A model generated the notes under the pieces. That model searched no databases. It was not told the DNA's origin and saw only the letters and a program-made list of their open reading frames with translations. 9,835 nucleotides of DNA. It comes from Opitutia bacterium. Its GTDB lineage: Bacteria > Verrucomicrobiota > Verrucomicrobiia > Opitutales > Seribacteraceae. Position 1 is the stretch's first letter, and the number at the start of each line of letters is the position of its first letter. A program made the translations under genes and the position numbers. Positions 1 to 7,469 of the stretch are shown in pieces. The stretch is from the NCBI GenBank assembly GCA_002692605.1, contig NZLE01000028.1, positions 2,424 through 12,258 of the forward strand, written 5' to 3'.

Positions 1-9
1 AATGTGTAT

Positions 10-897
10 ATGCACATTCAGAATTTCAAAACCTTCTGTGATTTGGTCGAGACTAAAAGTTTTTCCAAAGCAGCTCGTTTGAACGAAGTCACTCAGTCTG
101 CGGTGAGCCAGCAGTTGAAGGCGATGGAAGCTCATTACGACATGCTGATCATTGACAGGAACCAAAAGAAATTCCGCTTAACGCCACAAGGGACAGCTCT
201 CTACTCGACTTTCAAGGAAATTCTGGATCTCTATGAGAAACTGAATTGTGAAATCCAAGAAATGCGCAACATCGTGAGCGGTACGATCCAAATTTCCACC
301 GTTAATAGTATCGGCCTTCATGAATTGCCCCCTTACCTGAAATCCTTCATCAAGCAGTTTCCTTCGGTCAATGCCCGCGTGGAATACCGCCGAGCCAATC
401 TGGTTTATGAAGATGTTCTTCACGGAAACGCCGATCTTGGTTTGGTTGCCTTTCCTCCTCCACACAAGGATTTGACCATAATTCCGTTTGCAAATGACGA
501 ACTGATCATCGTAATGAGTCCTGAGCACAGACTCACGAAGAAGCGATCGATTTCCATGAATGACCTGAGCGGCGTTGAATTCGTCGCGTTTGAAAGAGAT
601 ATACCCACCCGCAAAGCCACGGATGAAATCCTTGCAAAAGCAGGAGTTGAGGTCCAAGTGGTTATGGAATTCGACAATGTTGAAACGGTCAAAAGAGCGA
701 TTGAAATCAATGCCGGCATTGCCATTCTACCCGCAAGCACCGTGATTACCGAATCGGAACGCAATCAGTTGATCATCTACAAACTGGAGGGCGGGATTCA
801 CAATCGTCCCCTCGCCGTCATTCATAAGAAAAATCGTATTCTCACACCTGCGCTAAGATCATTTGTTGAGCTTATGCAGAATGGTGAAGAAGAGTGA
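10..897 (+). CDS. LysR-family transcriptional regulator
   Basis: This is a complete LysR-type regulator of 295 residues, close to the usual family length of about 300. Residues 1-60 form the winged helix-turn-helix; the stretch SFSKAARLNEVTQSAVSQQL (residues 17-36) is the classic family signature with its recognition helix. Residues 80-90 are the linker helix, and from GTIQISTVNS (about 91) onward lies the periplasmic-binding-protein-like effector domain, including a typical ADLGLVAFP strand. I chose ATG at 10 (MHIQNFKTF) because it matches where LysR proteins normally begin; an in-frame GTG at 4 would add two residues. The effector domain is broadly CysB/CysL/CbbR-like, but the effector cannot be read from the sequence. 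LysR genes are often divergent from a target, which would lie left of the window; the neighbour seen here is convergent and ends 3 bp away, so it is not an obvious target. The family call is secure; the regulon is unknown. Confidence 0.95.
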   Translation: MHIQNFKTFCDLVETKSFSKAARLNEVTQSAVSQQLKAMEAHYDMLIIDRNQKKFRLTPQGTALYSTFKEILDLYEKLNCEIQEMRNIVSGTIQISTVNSIGLHELPPYLKSFIKQFPSVNARVEYRRANLVYEDVLHGNADLGLVAFPPPHKDLTIIPFANDELIIVMSPEHRLTKKRSISMNDLSGVEFVAFERDIPTRKATDEILAKAGVEVQVVMEFDNVETVKRAIEINAGIAILPASTVITESERNQLIIYKLEGGIHNRPLAVIHKKNRILTPALRSFVELMQNGEEE

Positions 898-900
898 TTC

Positions 901-1662
901 CTAACCCCCACCTGAAACGAAACCGCTTGTTTTGACCAAGCTCGCGGTAAAACTCCCCACCACCACCTTACTGCTAATCTTCACGGGCAGCCTTCGATTG
1001 TCCGCCGAATACCATACCCGTAAGATTCCGTCCGGACTCTTTTTAAAGACACCACTCAAATTTTTCATTTCCGGAGTTGTACCCACCACCTTGAACTTAC
1101 CCGCCGGAACGGTCATGCGATCATAGGGACCCGTGCGAACGACGATTTGCATAAATCTCTTGCCATCACAGGTCGGCAAGACCCTTTGTGAATTCTCGCC
1201 TATCGGATTAAGCCTGAAAAAATATGCAATCGCCAAAGGGTCAAAAACGGGATCCTGAATTTCCACGGTTCTCGACTCACCATTGTTCTCAACGTATTCA
1301 GCCACTCGCCTTTGATAATCGAAACGCACTTTCACATCCCTTTTCGTCTTACCCTCTCGTTGAGTCTTGCTGTAAAAATAAGATTTTGAAAAGTCTTCCG
1401 AAACCTCGCTTTCAACAACCGTTCGAACCTTGTAAAACGCATCCGCGAAATCGTTGGTTCGCACGGAAAATCTTATTACCTGGAGGTTCTTCCCCTGCTT
1501 CTTTCGGGTTGGCAAAACCTCCATCACGGCGGATCCAACCGGGATAAAGCCCCACTTGAGGGAATACTCCAATCTTTCTCCCGAAGTAAAAGGAACGTCG
1601 GACCCGTGTAAATTCCCAATCCAGATGAGAAAAGCAAGGATCAGGTTCCGATTAATTCTCAT
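901..1662 (-). CDS. exported DUF3108 domain protein
   Basis: This 253-residue protein has an N-terminal signal peptide (two Arg, then the hydrophobic stretch LILAFLIWI, cleavage probably near residues 20-22). The rest matches the DUF3108 pattern: GERLEYSLKWGFIPVGSA near residue 28, a KVRTVVESE strand near 78, a REGKTKRDVKVRFDY segment near 102, DPLAIAYFFRL near 141, VPAGKFKVV near 185 and a C-terminal DNRRLPVKISSKVVVGSF block. The family is thought to adopt a beta-rich, envelope-located fold; its biochemical role is not established. ATG at 1662 was preferred over an upstream TTG at 1701 because it places the signal peptide at the very N-terminus. It starts 5 bp after the glgP stop codon, so the two genes are probably co-transcribed and perhaps translationally coupled. 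No Shine-Dalgarno sequence precedes the start. Family assignment is by remembered pattern; a link to glycogen metabolism is only positional. Confidence 0.82.
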   Translation of the reverse strand: MRINRNLILAFLIWIGNLHGSDVPFTSGERLEYSLKWGFIPVGSAVMEVLPTRKKQGKNLQVIRFSVRTNDFADAFYKVRTVVESEVSEDFSKSYFYSKTQREGKTKRDVKVRFDYQRRVAEYVENNGESRTVEIQDPVFDPLAIAYFFRLNPIGENSQRVLPTCDGKRFMQIVVRTGPYDRMTVPAGKFKVVGTTPEMKNLSGVFKKSPDGILRVWYSADNRRLPVKISSKVVVGSFTASLVKTSGFVSGGG

Positions 1663-1667
1663 GTGGA

Positions 1668-4154
1668 TTAGGACGACGGTCGAGTGCGTTCCAACTTCCA
1701 AATCTCTTCGGCGTATTGCAAAATCGTACGATCCGATGAGAACTTACCGGATCCGGCAACGTTTCGAATGGCCATGGATGACCATTTCTTTGGATCCGAA
1801 TAAGCCATGTTAGCCTTTTCCTGAGCCTCCACATAGGCCCGAAAATCAGCCAAAACGAAAAAAGGATCTCCCCATTCTAGAAGACTACGCGGCAAATCTT
1901 GCAGAACCTTGCCCTCTCCCGGAGAAAAGTAATCGGAACCGAGCCAATCCAGCACCCCCTTCAACTCCTCATCTTGGTGGTAATAGTCACTCGGGTCATA
2001 TCCGGAAGCGCGCAATGTCTCAATCCCTTCCACAGTCTCACCGAAAATGAAAATGTTCTCATCTCCCACCTCCTCTTTGATCTCCACGTTTGCTCCGTCC
2101 AAAGTTCCGATAGTTAAGGCTCCGTTCAAGGCAAATTTCATATTTCCAGTGCCCGAGGCCTCTTTCCCCGCTGTGGAAATCTGCTCCGACAAATCACTGG
2201 CGGGAATGATGCGCTCGGCGGAGGAAACTCCATAATTCGGCCAGTATGCCACTTTGAGTTTTCCCTTAATTCGCTCATCCTTGTTGATTTTTCGAGCAAC
2301 CAGATTGATCGCATGTATGATCACTTTTGCCAAATGATAGCCCGGTGCCGCCTTTGCCCCAAAAATAAAGACTCTGGGACAGATGGGAAGGTCAGGGTCG
2401 TGCAGCAGCCTTCGATAAAGAGTCAGAATGTGCAAGAGATTCAAATGCTGCCTCTTGTATTCGTGGAGGCGCTTGATTTGGGAATCGAAGATTGCAGAGG
2501 GATCCACGGTCAAACCCATTTCGCTTTCCAACATGTGAGCGAGAACCCCCTTGTTCCCCTGCTTGATCTTCATGAATTCCTCCTGGAAGGAAGCGTCATC
2601 CGCAACCTTCTCCAATCCTCTAAGCAAATTAAGGTTGGTTACCCATTCCGGTCCAACTACCGAATCTATCAACTTGGCAAGCTCAGGGTTGCAACCCAAG
2701 AGCCATCTCCTAGGCGTAATTCCATTCGTCTTGTTGTTGAATTTCTCAGGATAAAGATCCGCAAAATCCTTCATCAACTTGCCTTTCAGCAACTTGGTGT
2801 GCAGGGCCGCAACACCATTGACAGAATGACTGCCTACTACCGAAAGATAAGCCATTCGGACCTGACCACCCTCGACGATGGACATATTTTGGATTTTCTC
2901 ATGGTCACCGGGCCATTTCGAAGCAAGTTCCTCTTCTACGAAACGGCGATTGATTTCTCGAACAATTTGCATATGCCTGGGCAAAACATGCTCAAATAGG
3001 GCTTCGCCCCAAGTTTCCAAGGCTTCCGGGAGCAAGGTGTGGTTGGTGTACGCAAAAGTTCTCCTGACTAGGTTCCATGACTTCTCCCAGCCCAACTTTT
3101 TCTCATCCAGAAAGATACGCATCAATTCGAGCACCGCAACCGCAGGATGCGTATCATTCAACTGAACCACCACCTTGTCTGGAAATTCTTCCCAGTCGTC
3201 ATGCAACCTTAGAAAACGGGCCATCATATCCTGTATCGAGCAGGCCACGAAAAAATACTGCTGGACAAGCCGCAGTTCCTTACCGTTTTCGGTTTCGTCA
3301 TTGGGGTAGAGCACTTTGGAAATGCTCTCCCCCATGGCTTTTTCACGAACCGCTTCCACGTAACCTCCTTGATTAAAGGTTTTCAAATCCAGTTCTTCCG
3401 ATGCCTTGGCTTCCCACAACCTGAGAAAATTAACCGTCGAGGCTCCGTATCCGACAATGGCCAAGTCATAGGGAATTCCTTCGACGTATTTTGCTTCCAC
3501 CCATCTGGGTTGGTAGTCTCCCAGATCGTCATAGGCATGCTCGACTCGCCCGTAAAGACTGACCCTTTGGGCGTATTGCGGACGAACGATTTCCCAGGGG
3601 TTTCCGTATTTTAACCAATCGTCGGGCAATTCAATTTGTCGTCCATTGTCAAATTCTTGGCGAAACAAACCGAACTGGTAGTGTATGCCGTAACCAATGG
3701 CGGGCAAATCCATGGTTGCCATGGAATCGAGAAAACAGGCAGCCAAGCGCCCCAGGCCTCCATTTCCCAAACCCATATCATGCTCTTCTTCGCACAAGGT
3801 TTCCAAATCAAAACCCAAGTCGCCAAGAGCGGATGAAACGGCTTCTCTCAAACCGGAATTGCAAAGATTCGAATTAAGAAGCCTTCCCATGAGGTACTCC
3901 AGACTGAGATAGTAGACTCTTCTTGCATCCCGTTCGTTGTGGGCCGATTGGGTTTCGATGAAGCGATCGATGATTTTTTCGCGCACAGCCAAACAAGTCG
4001 CCATCCAAAGCTCTCTCGGAGTAGCGTTGTCCAAGTGCCTTGCAAGAGTAAGGCGAAGTTGTCTCCGAATTGATTCCTTCATCTCTTCCACAAGTTGGGA
4101 AGAGTCTGCATTTTCGCTTTCGGACAGTGAAGTGGACGCCGTATCAGTAATCAT
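1668..4154 (-). CDS. glgP: glycogen/maltodextrin phosphorylase
   Basis: This 828-residue protein has the normal length of a GT35 glycogen phosphorylase. It cleaves alpha-1,4-glucan ends with phosphate to release glucose-1-phosphate in the cytoplasm, using pyridoxal phosphate. The PLP signature EASGTGNMKFALN is at residues 665-677, with K673 as the Schiff-base lysine. Other family landmarks are YYLSLEYLMGR (81-91), GLGNGGLGRLAACFLDS (128-144), GIHYQFGLFRQ (156-166), QLNDTHPA (331-338), TNHTLLPEALE (370-380), KTNGITPRRWL (475-485), QIKRLHEYKRQ (559-569) and ANVEIKEEVG (688-697). The N-terminal serine phosphorylation site of animal enzymes is not present, as is usual in bacteria. The ATG at 4154 gives an N-terminus of ordinary length; no Shine-Dalgarno sequence precedes it. 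The gene lies 94 bp downstream of galM and 5 bp upstream of the DUF3108 gene. Glycogen versus maltodextrin preference cannot be decided here. Confidence 0.98.
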   Translation of the reverse strand: MITDTASTSLSESENADSSQLVEEMKESIRRQLRLTLARHLDNATPRELWMATCLAVREKIIDRFIETQSAHNERDARRVYYLSLEYLMGRLLNSNLCNSGLREAVSSALGDLGFDLETLCEEEHDMGLGNGGLGRLAACFLDSMATMDLPAIGYGIHYQFGLFRQEFDNGRQIELPDDWLKYGNPWEIVRPQYAQRVSLYGRVEHAYDDLGDYQPRWVEAKYVEGIPYDLAIVGYGASTVNFLRLWEAKASEELDLKTFNQGGYVEAVREKAMGESISKVLYPNDETENGKELRLVQQYFFVACSIQDMMARFLRLHDDWEEFPDKVVVQLNDTHPAVAVLELMRIFLDEKKLGWEKSWNLVRRTFAYTNHTLLPEALETWGEALFEHVLPRHMQIVREINRRFVEEELASKWPGDHEKIQNMSIVEGGQVRMAYLSVVGSHSVNGVAALHTKLLKGKLMKDFADLYPEKFNNKTNGITPRRWLLGCNPELAKLIDSVVGPEWVTNLNLLRGLEKVADDASFQEEFMKIKQGNKGVLAHMLESEMGLTVDPSAIFDSQIKRLHEYKRQHLNLLHILTLYRRLLHDPDLPICPRVFIFGAKAAPGYHLAKVIIHAINLVARKINKDERIKGKLKVAYWPNYGVSSAERIIPASDLSEQISTAGKEASGTGNMKFALNGALTIGTLDGANVEIKEEVGDENIFIFGETVEGIETLRASGYDPSDYYHQDEELKGVLDWLGSDYFSPGEGKVLQDLPRSLLEWGDPFFVLADFRAYVEAQEKANMAYSDPKKWSSMAIRNVAGSGKFSSDRTILQYAEEIWKLERTRPSS

Positions 4155-4171
4155 TAGTTCGTTTCAGTCAG

Positions 4172-4192
4172 GTGCCTTTGCCAATTAGGCAC
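4172..4192 (-). promoter_or_regulatory. possible hairpin in the glgP leader
   Basis: In the 94-bp gap upstream of glgP, GTGCC at 4172-4176 is complementary to GGCAC at 4188-4192 (5-bp stem, 11-nt loop). The same right arm can pair instead with TGCC at 4179-4182 (4-bp stem, 5-nt loop), so two mutually exclusive foldings exist. The structure lies about 18-38 nt before the glgP start on the minus strand. The stems are short and could be chance; there is no U-run, so it is not a standard terminator. It may be an operator or mRNA structure, at low confidence. Confidence 0.22.
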
Positions 4193-4199
4193 ACATCAT

Positions 4200-4229
4200 G
4201 CCAAAACTAACGAAAAGCCTCTTTTTGGC
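4200..4229 (-). other. inverted repeat after galM, possible weak terminator or processing site
   Basis: GCCAAAA at 4200-4206 is an exact inverted match to TTTTGGC at 4223-4229 (7-bp stem, 16-nt loop). A smaller AAAAG/CTTTT hairpin (4213-4217 with 4221-4225) nests inside it. It begins about 20 bp after the galM stop codon on the minus strand. The stem is AT-rich and no U-tract follows it in the galM direction, so it is not a convincing intrinsic terminator. It could mark partial termination or mRNA processing between galM and glgP. Confidence 0.25.
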
Positions 4230-4248
4230 GAGAATATCTCAAAAATAA

Positions 4249-5514
4249 TCAATCCACTGTGAACTTGTGCACGGTCAGGTGCCGATAGGTTTCTCCAGGG
4301 CGCAACACACAGGAACGCCACCCATCTTCCCCTTGATGATTAGGGCTGTCGGGATAGACTTGAGTTTCCAGACAAAGTCCTGATCTGAAGGCGTAGCGCT
4401 TTCCTCCATGCCCCACCAAGGTGCCATCCAGATAGTTCCCCGTGTACAACTGAATACCCGGTTGATCGGTGCGTATCTCAAGAACCCGACCAGAAGCGGG
4501 GTCACGCAAAATAGCTGCCAAGCTTAGCTCTTCTCCCGTTGATGGAACTAACCAAGTGTGGTCATAACCCTTACCTACCTTAAGCTGCATATGCTTGTTT
4601 TCAATTCTCTTGCCAATGGCAGTGGCTTTCCTGAAATCCATCGGAGTTCCATCAACTTTTTCGACTCCCGTGGGTATATTGGTTTCGTCCGTCGCCACAA
4701 AATGAGCTCCCGGCAAAGTAAGTTCATGATTGAGGATGGTTGCGGAGCCTTCGCCGGCCAAGTTGAAGTATGTGTGGTTGGTTAGATTCAGCACGGTTGC
4801 CTGGTCACAAGTTGCCTCATATTCAACCTTCAATTCGTTTTCATCGGTAAGCGTGTAGGTGACCGTGCAACGAAGATTCCCCGGATAACCTTCCTCTCCA
4901 TCAGGACTGGTGCGGGTAAACACAATCCCTGTGCCTACATCCGAAATTTTGGCATCCCAAATTCTTTTATCGAACCCAAGCTCGCCTCCATGGAGATGGT
5001 TGGGGCCATTGTTCTTTGCCAATTGATAGCTTTTACCATCCAAAGTGAATTGACCATCCTTAATGCGGTTTGCATACCGACCGGTGATACAACCGAAATA
5101 CGGACTTTTTTCCATATACTCCTCCACGGTATTAAAACCCAGAGAAACGTTGGCGAACTTTCCGTTGCGATCCGGGACTAGGATGTCCTTGACCGTCCCC
5201 CCATAGTTCAAGAGTGACACTTGCATCTTATTTGCGTTGGTGAGCGTGTAAATACTTACTTGGTCTCCATTGGGCATCTTCCCAAAAAGTTTTTTTTCTA
5301 CAGTCATGGGCGTTACGGTGATTTTTTTTGATTTTCCGAGACCAAGGACATTTTTGCTTTTTCCATAGGCCTTCTTACTTTTATCGACTACGTAGGATGA
5401 GCCATCGAGAAATCCCTTTTTGGTCTTTTGAGCAACTTCGCTCACACTGCAACAACTTAGGGAAAATACAGAGGCAAGGATTAAAACAAAGCAGAGAGGA
5501 TTAGTCTTTTTCAT
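4249..5514 (-). CDS. galM: aldose 1-epimerase (mutarotase) with lipoprotein leader
   Basis: The protein has 421 residues. Residues 70-421 form a standard aldose 1-epimerase, which interconverts alpha and beta anomers of glucose or galactose. Visible landmarks are NYGGTVKDILVPDRNGK (103-119), GRYANRI (145-151), GPNHLHGG (170-177, binding His), NLTNHTYFNL (243-252, H247 as catalytic acid), GYDHTW (316-321) and CLETQVYPDSPN (381-392, E383 as catalytic base). Ahead of this is a leader not found in cytoplasmic GalM: a hydrophobic signal segment LCFVLILASVFSLSCC with adjacent Cys21 and Cys22 as candidate lipidation sites, then a Lys/Ser-rich linker (about 23-66). The lipobox is imperfect: Leu at -3 fits Cys22, but -1 would then be Cys. 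Usual GalM length is about 345, so the extension is about 70 residues. The gene follows mutL by 37 bp. An exported mutarotase could act on sugars in the periplasm. Enzyme family is secure; lipid anchoring is probable. Confidence 0.93.
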   Translation of the reverse strand: MKKTNPLCFVLILASVFSLSCCSVSEVAQKTKKGFLDGSSYVVDKSKKAYGKSKNVLGLGKSKKITVTPMTVEKKLFGKMPNGDQVSIYTLTNANKMQVSLLNYGGTVKDILVPDRNGKFANVSLGFNTVEEYMEKSPYFGCITGRYANRIKDGQFTLDGKSYQLAKNNGPNHLHGGELGFDKRIWDAKISDVGTGIVFTRTSPDGEEGYPGNLRCTVTYTLTDENELKVEYEATCDQATVLNLTNHTYFNLAGEGSATILNHELTLPGAHFVATDETNIPTGVEKVDGTPMDFRKATAIGKRIENKHMQLKVGKGYDHTWLVPSTGEELSLAAILRDPASGRVLEIRTDQPGIQLYTGNYLDGTLVGHGGKRYAFRSGLCLETQVYPDSPNHQGEDGWRSCVLRPGETYRHLTVHKFTVD

Positions 5515-5551
5515 AATGGGTTTTAGTGGGTTCTTATTTCATTTATATAAG

Positions 5552-7366
5552 TCAAAGTTTTCTTTTAAATCGAGTCTCAAAATCACGAAATGGAATTTCG
5601 AAATAGGTGGGTTTTCCTTTTGGGCAAGTGTAGGGATTTCGGCAGGAAAGAAGCTGCTGGGCAAGCCTAATGACCTCATCATCGGAAAACCCTTGCGGAG
5701 TCGAATTCGGCGCTGAAGAAAGTCTCACCAAAGCTTCCTTGGCAAACGCTTCGGTACGAATGCCACCCCCCTCTTCTCGAGCGACTTCCAGGAAATCTTT
5801 GAGGAATTTTCCGGCATGCTCCTTGTCCATCCAACTTGGGCAACCCTCCAGCCGAAAGAAATTTCTGCCGAACTCCTCCAAAGCAAAGCCCAAATCTCGG
5901 AGATCATCCAGGCCCGCCTCCAGGTTCTCTCGGTCAATCCCATCCAATTCCAACGATTCCGATAACAACAAGGATTGCGAATCCGAAGAGGCTTTCTTCT
6001 CCAAGGCATCTTCAAGTTGCTCGAACCTGACTCTTTCGTAAGCAGCCCGAGTCTGCATGCCGACCATTCCTTGAGGCGTCGAAAAAATGGCCAAATCGCC
6101 GTAGGGCCGATCGAGAAACCGCCATTGTGCTTCGCCATCCCCTCTTCCACCGACTGTTTTACGAGTCGCCAGATCCTTCGCTACAGCCGCATCCTTCGCC
6201 CGACGGTCGTTGGATTCCATGGAACGGACAAGTTCCAAGCTTGAAGAAGGACTCGTTTTAGGGCTCTGATCTAAACCATACATTTCAAGGGCTTGAGGAT
6301 CGATACTCGGCACCATCCTTTCACTTGATGGATCCTTCTCAAACTCAATGGTTGGGCATTCCATTTCGGTTTTCCCCGACAACTCTTGGTTTCGCCTCAA
6401 AAGGCTTTGAACCACGAATTTTCGTATCCGAGCTTCATCCCTAAATCGGATTTCCCTTTTGGCGGGATGGACGTTCACGTCCACTAGACTCGGATCGATC
6501 GATACAAACAAAATCGCAGGAGGGAAGCGACCTTTTGGAGCAAAGGTATGGTAAGCCTCAAGAACCGCATAAGAAATGGCTTTGCAATCGACGGGTCTGC
6601 GGTTGACGAAAAAAATCATTTCCTTGCGCGTTGGACGACTGTATCCGGGCTTTCCTACCAGACCGCTCAAACCCATGCCTTTCTCATTTGCCTCAATCGG
6701 AACAAGAGTTTCCGCCAAACTCTTACCGAAAATCTCTCGAACTCGATCCCCAAACTCCTCGCAACTGGGCGACCTGAATAAAGTCCGACCACCCTCCGAC
6801 AAAGAGAAAGTAACGTTTGGGTGAGCCAATGCGTAAAGTTTGGTCAAGTGGGTCAAATGAGTGGACTCGGTTGCTTCCGTTTTCAGAAATTTTCTACGAA
6901 CTGGCACGGAATTGAACAAATGCGACACCTCGATCCTCGTACCGATTGGCATACCGCATTCTTTCACATGGATCAACTTGCCCCCGTTCATCAAAATCTC
7001 ATTTCCCTCCGAATTCTTTTGCGCTCGAGTTCGCAGAGTGAAACGGCTAACGCTGGAAATGGAAGGCAAGGCTTCACCCCGGAACCCAAAAGTCTGTACC
7101 TCGTTAAGATCGGAAGCTTTTCTAATTTTACTGGTGGCATGACGTTCCAAGCTCATGAGAGCTTGGTCAGGGCTCATACCGCATCCATCGTCCTCCACCC
7201 GCAGATAGGATTTACCCCCATTTCTAAACTCCACTTCTATTTTCCCCGCGCCGGAATCAATGCTGTTCTCGATCAATTCCTTCGCCACCGAAGCCGGACG
7301 TTCAACCACTTCACCTGCAGCAATTTGGTTTGCCACTCGATCGGCCAATATACGAATTTCCGGCAT
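5552..7366 (-). CDS. mutL: DNA mismatch repair protein MutL
   Basis: This 604-residue protein is a complete MutL, the ATP-driven matchmaker that couples MutS mismatch recognition to downstream strand removal. The GHKL ATPase domain is intact: ELIENSIDSGA (30-40, catalytic Glu and Asn), DDGCGM (59-64), GFRGEALPSI (94-103), and the transducer segments PVRRKFL (155-161), FFVNRRPVD (252-260) and VDVNVHPAKREIRF (295-308). A variable linker spans about 325-415, then a dimerisation domain of about 190 residues. There, the endonuclease motif DQHA(X)2E(X)4E aligns with Q438-T-R-A-A-Y-E444 to E449: the Asp, Gln and His are replaced although both Glu remain. The C-terminal CPHGRP motif is CPKGKP (581-586). 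ATG at 7366 gives the classic MPEIRILADRVANQIAAGEV N-terminus. It is the first gene of the minus-strand block and diverges from the DUF255 gene. The identity is certain; nicking activity is doubtful. Confidence 0.98.
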   Translation of the reverse strand: MPEIRILADRVANQIAAGEVVERPASVAKELIENSIDSGAGKIEVEFRNGGKSYLRVEDDGCGMSPDQALMSLERHATSKIRKASDLNEVQTFGFRGEALPSISSVSRFTLRTRAQKNSEGNEILMNGGKLIHVKECGMPIGTRIEVSHLFNSVPVRRKFLKTEATESTHLTHLTKLYALAHPNVTFSLSEGGRTLFRSPSCEEFGDRVREIFGKSLAETLVPIEANEKGMGLSGLVGKPGYSRPTRKEMIFFVNRRPVDCKAISYAVLEAYHTFAPKGRFPPAILFVSIDPSLVDVNVHPAKREIRFRDEARIRKFVVQSLLRRNQELSGKTEMECPTIEFEKDPSSERMVPSIDPQALEMYGLDQSPKTSPSSSLELVRSMESNDRRAKDAAVAKDLATRKTVGGRGDGEAQWRFLDRPYGDLAIFSTPQGMVGMQTRAAYERVRFEQLEDALEKKASSDSQSLLLSESLELDGIDRENLEAGLDDLRDLGFALEEFGRNFFRLEGCPSWMDKEHAGKFLKDFLEVAREEGGGIRTEAFAKEALVRLSSAPNSTPQGFSDDEVIRLAQQLLSCRNPYTCPKGKPTYFEIPFRDFETRFKRKL

Positions 7367-7469
7367 ACTTAATCCGTAAACTTAGAGGGCAAATCCGACA
7401 ACGGGAAAATCAGCGTAGATTCATTCGAGCTTGGGAATAAGGATAAAATATGAAAAATGATTGTTTCCC
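7367..7469. promoter_or_regulatory. divergent intergenic region of mutL and the DUF255 gene
   Basis: This 103-bp gap must carry the 5' signals for two divergent genes. It is AT-rich toward the DUF255 side, where TAAAAT at 7444-7449 is a possible -10 element for the plus strand (5 of 6 to TATAAT); no good -35 lies at the right spacing, and it would give a leader of only about 14 nt. I find no convincing sigma-70 pair for mutL. Neither start codon has a Shine-Dalgarno sequence, and no strong inverted repeat is visible. Confidence 0.4.

Noticed and set aside
1662..1701. TTG at 1701 as an earlier start for the DUF3108 protein.
   Set aside because: It would bury the signal peptide 13 residues in and overlap the end of glgP; ATG at 1662 fits better.
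2313..2999. Open frame of 228 codons antisense to glgP.
   Set aside because: It lies wholly inside the conserved glgP gene, its product shows no recognisable domain, and long antisense frames are common opposite biased coding sequence.
1668..7366. The mutL-galM-glgP-DUF3108 block as a new functional system.
   Set aside because: The genes are individually familiar housekeeping types; the arrangement is explained by close packing, and no shared novel feature links mutL with the carbohydrate genes.
6821..7372. Open frame of 183 codons antisense to the mutL ATPase region.
   Set aside because: mutL is unambiguous here, and the antisense product has no motif or signal.
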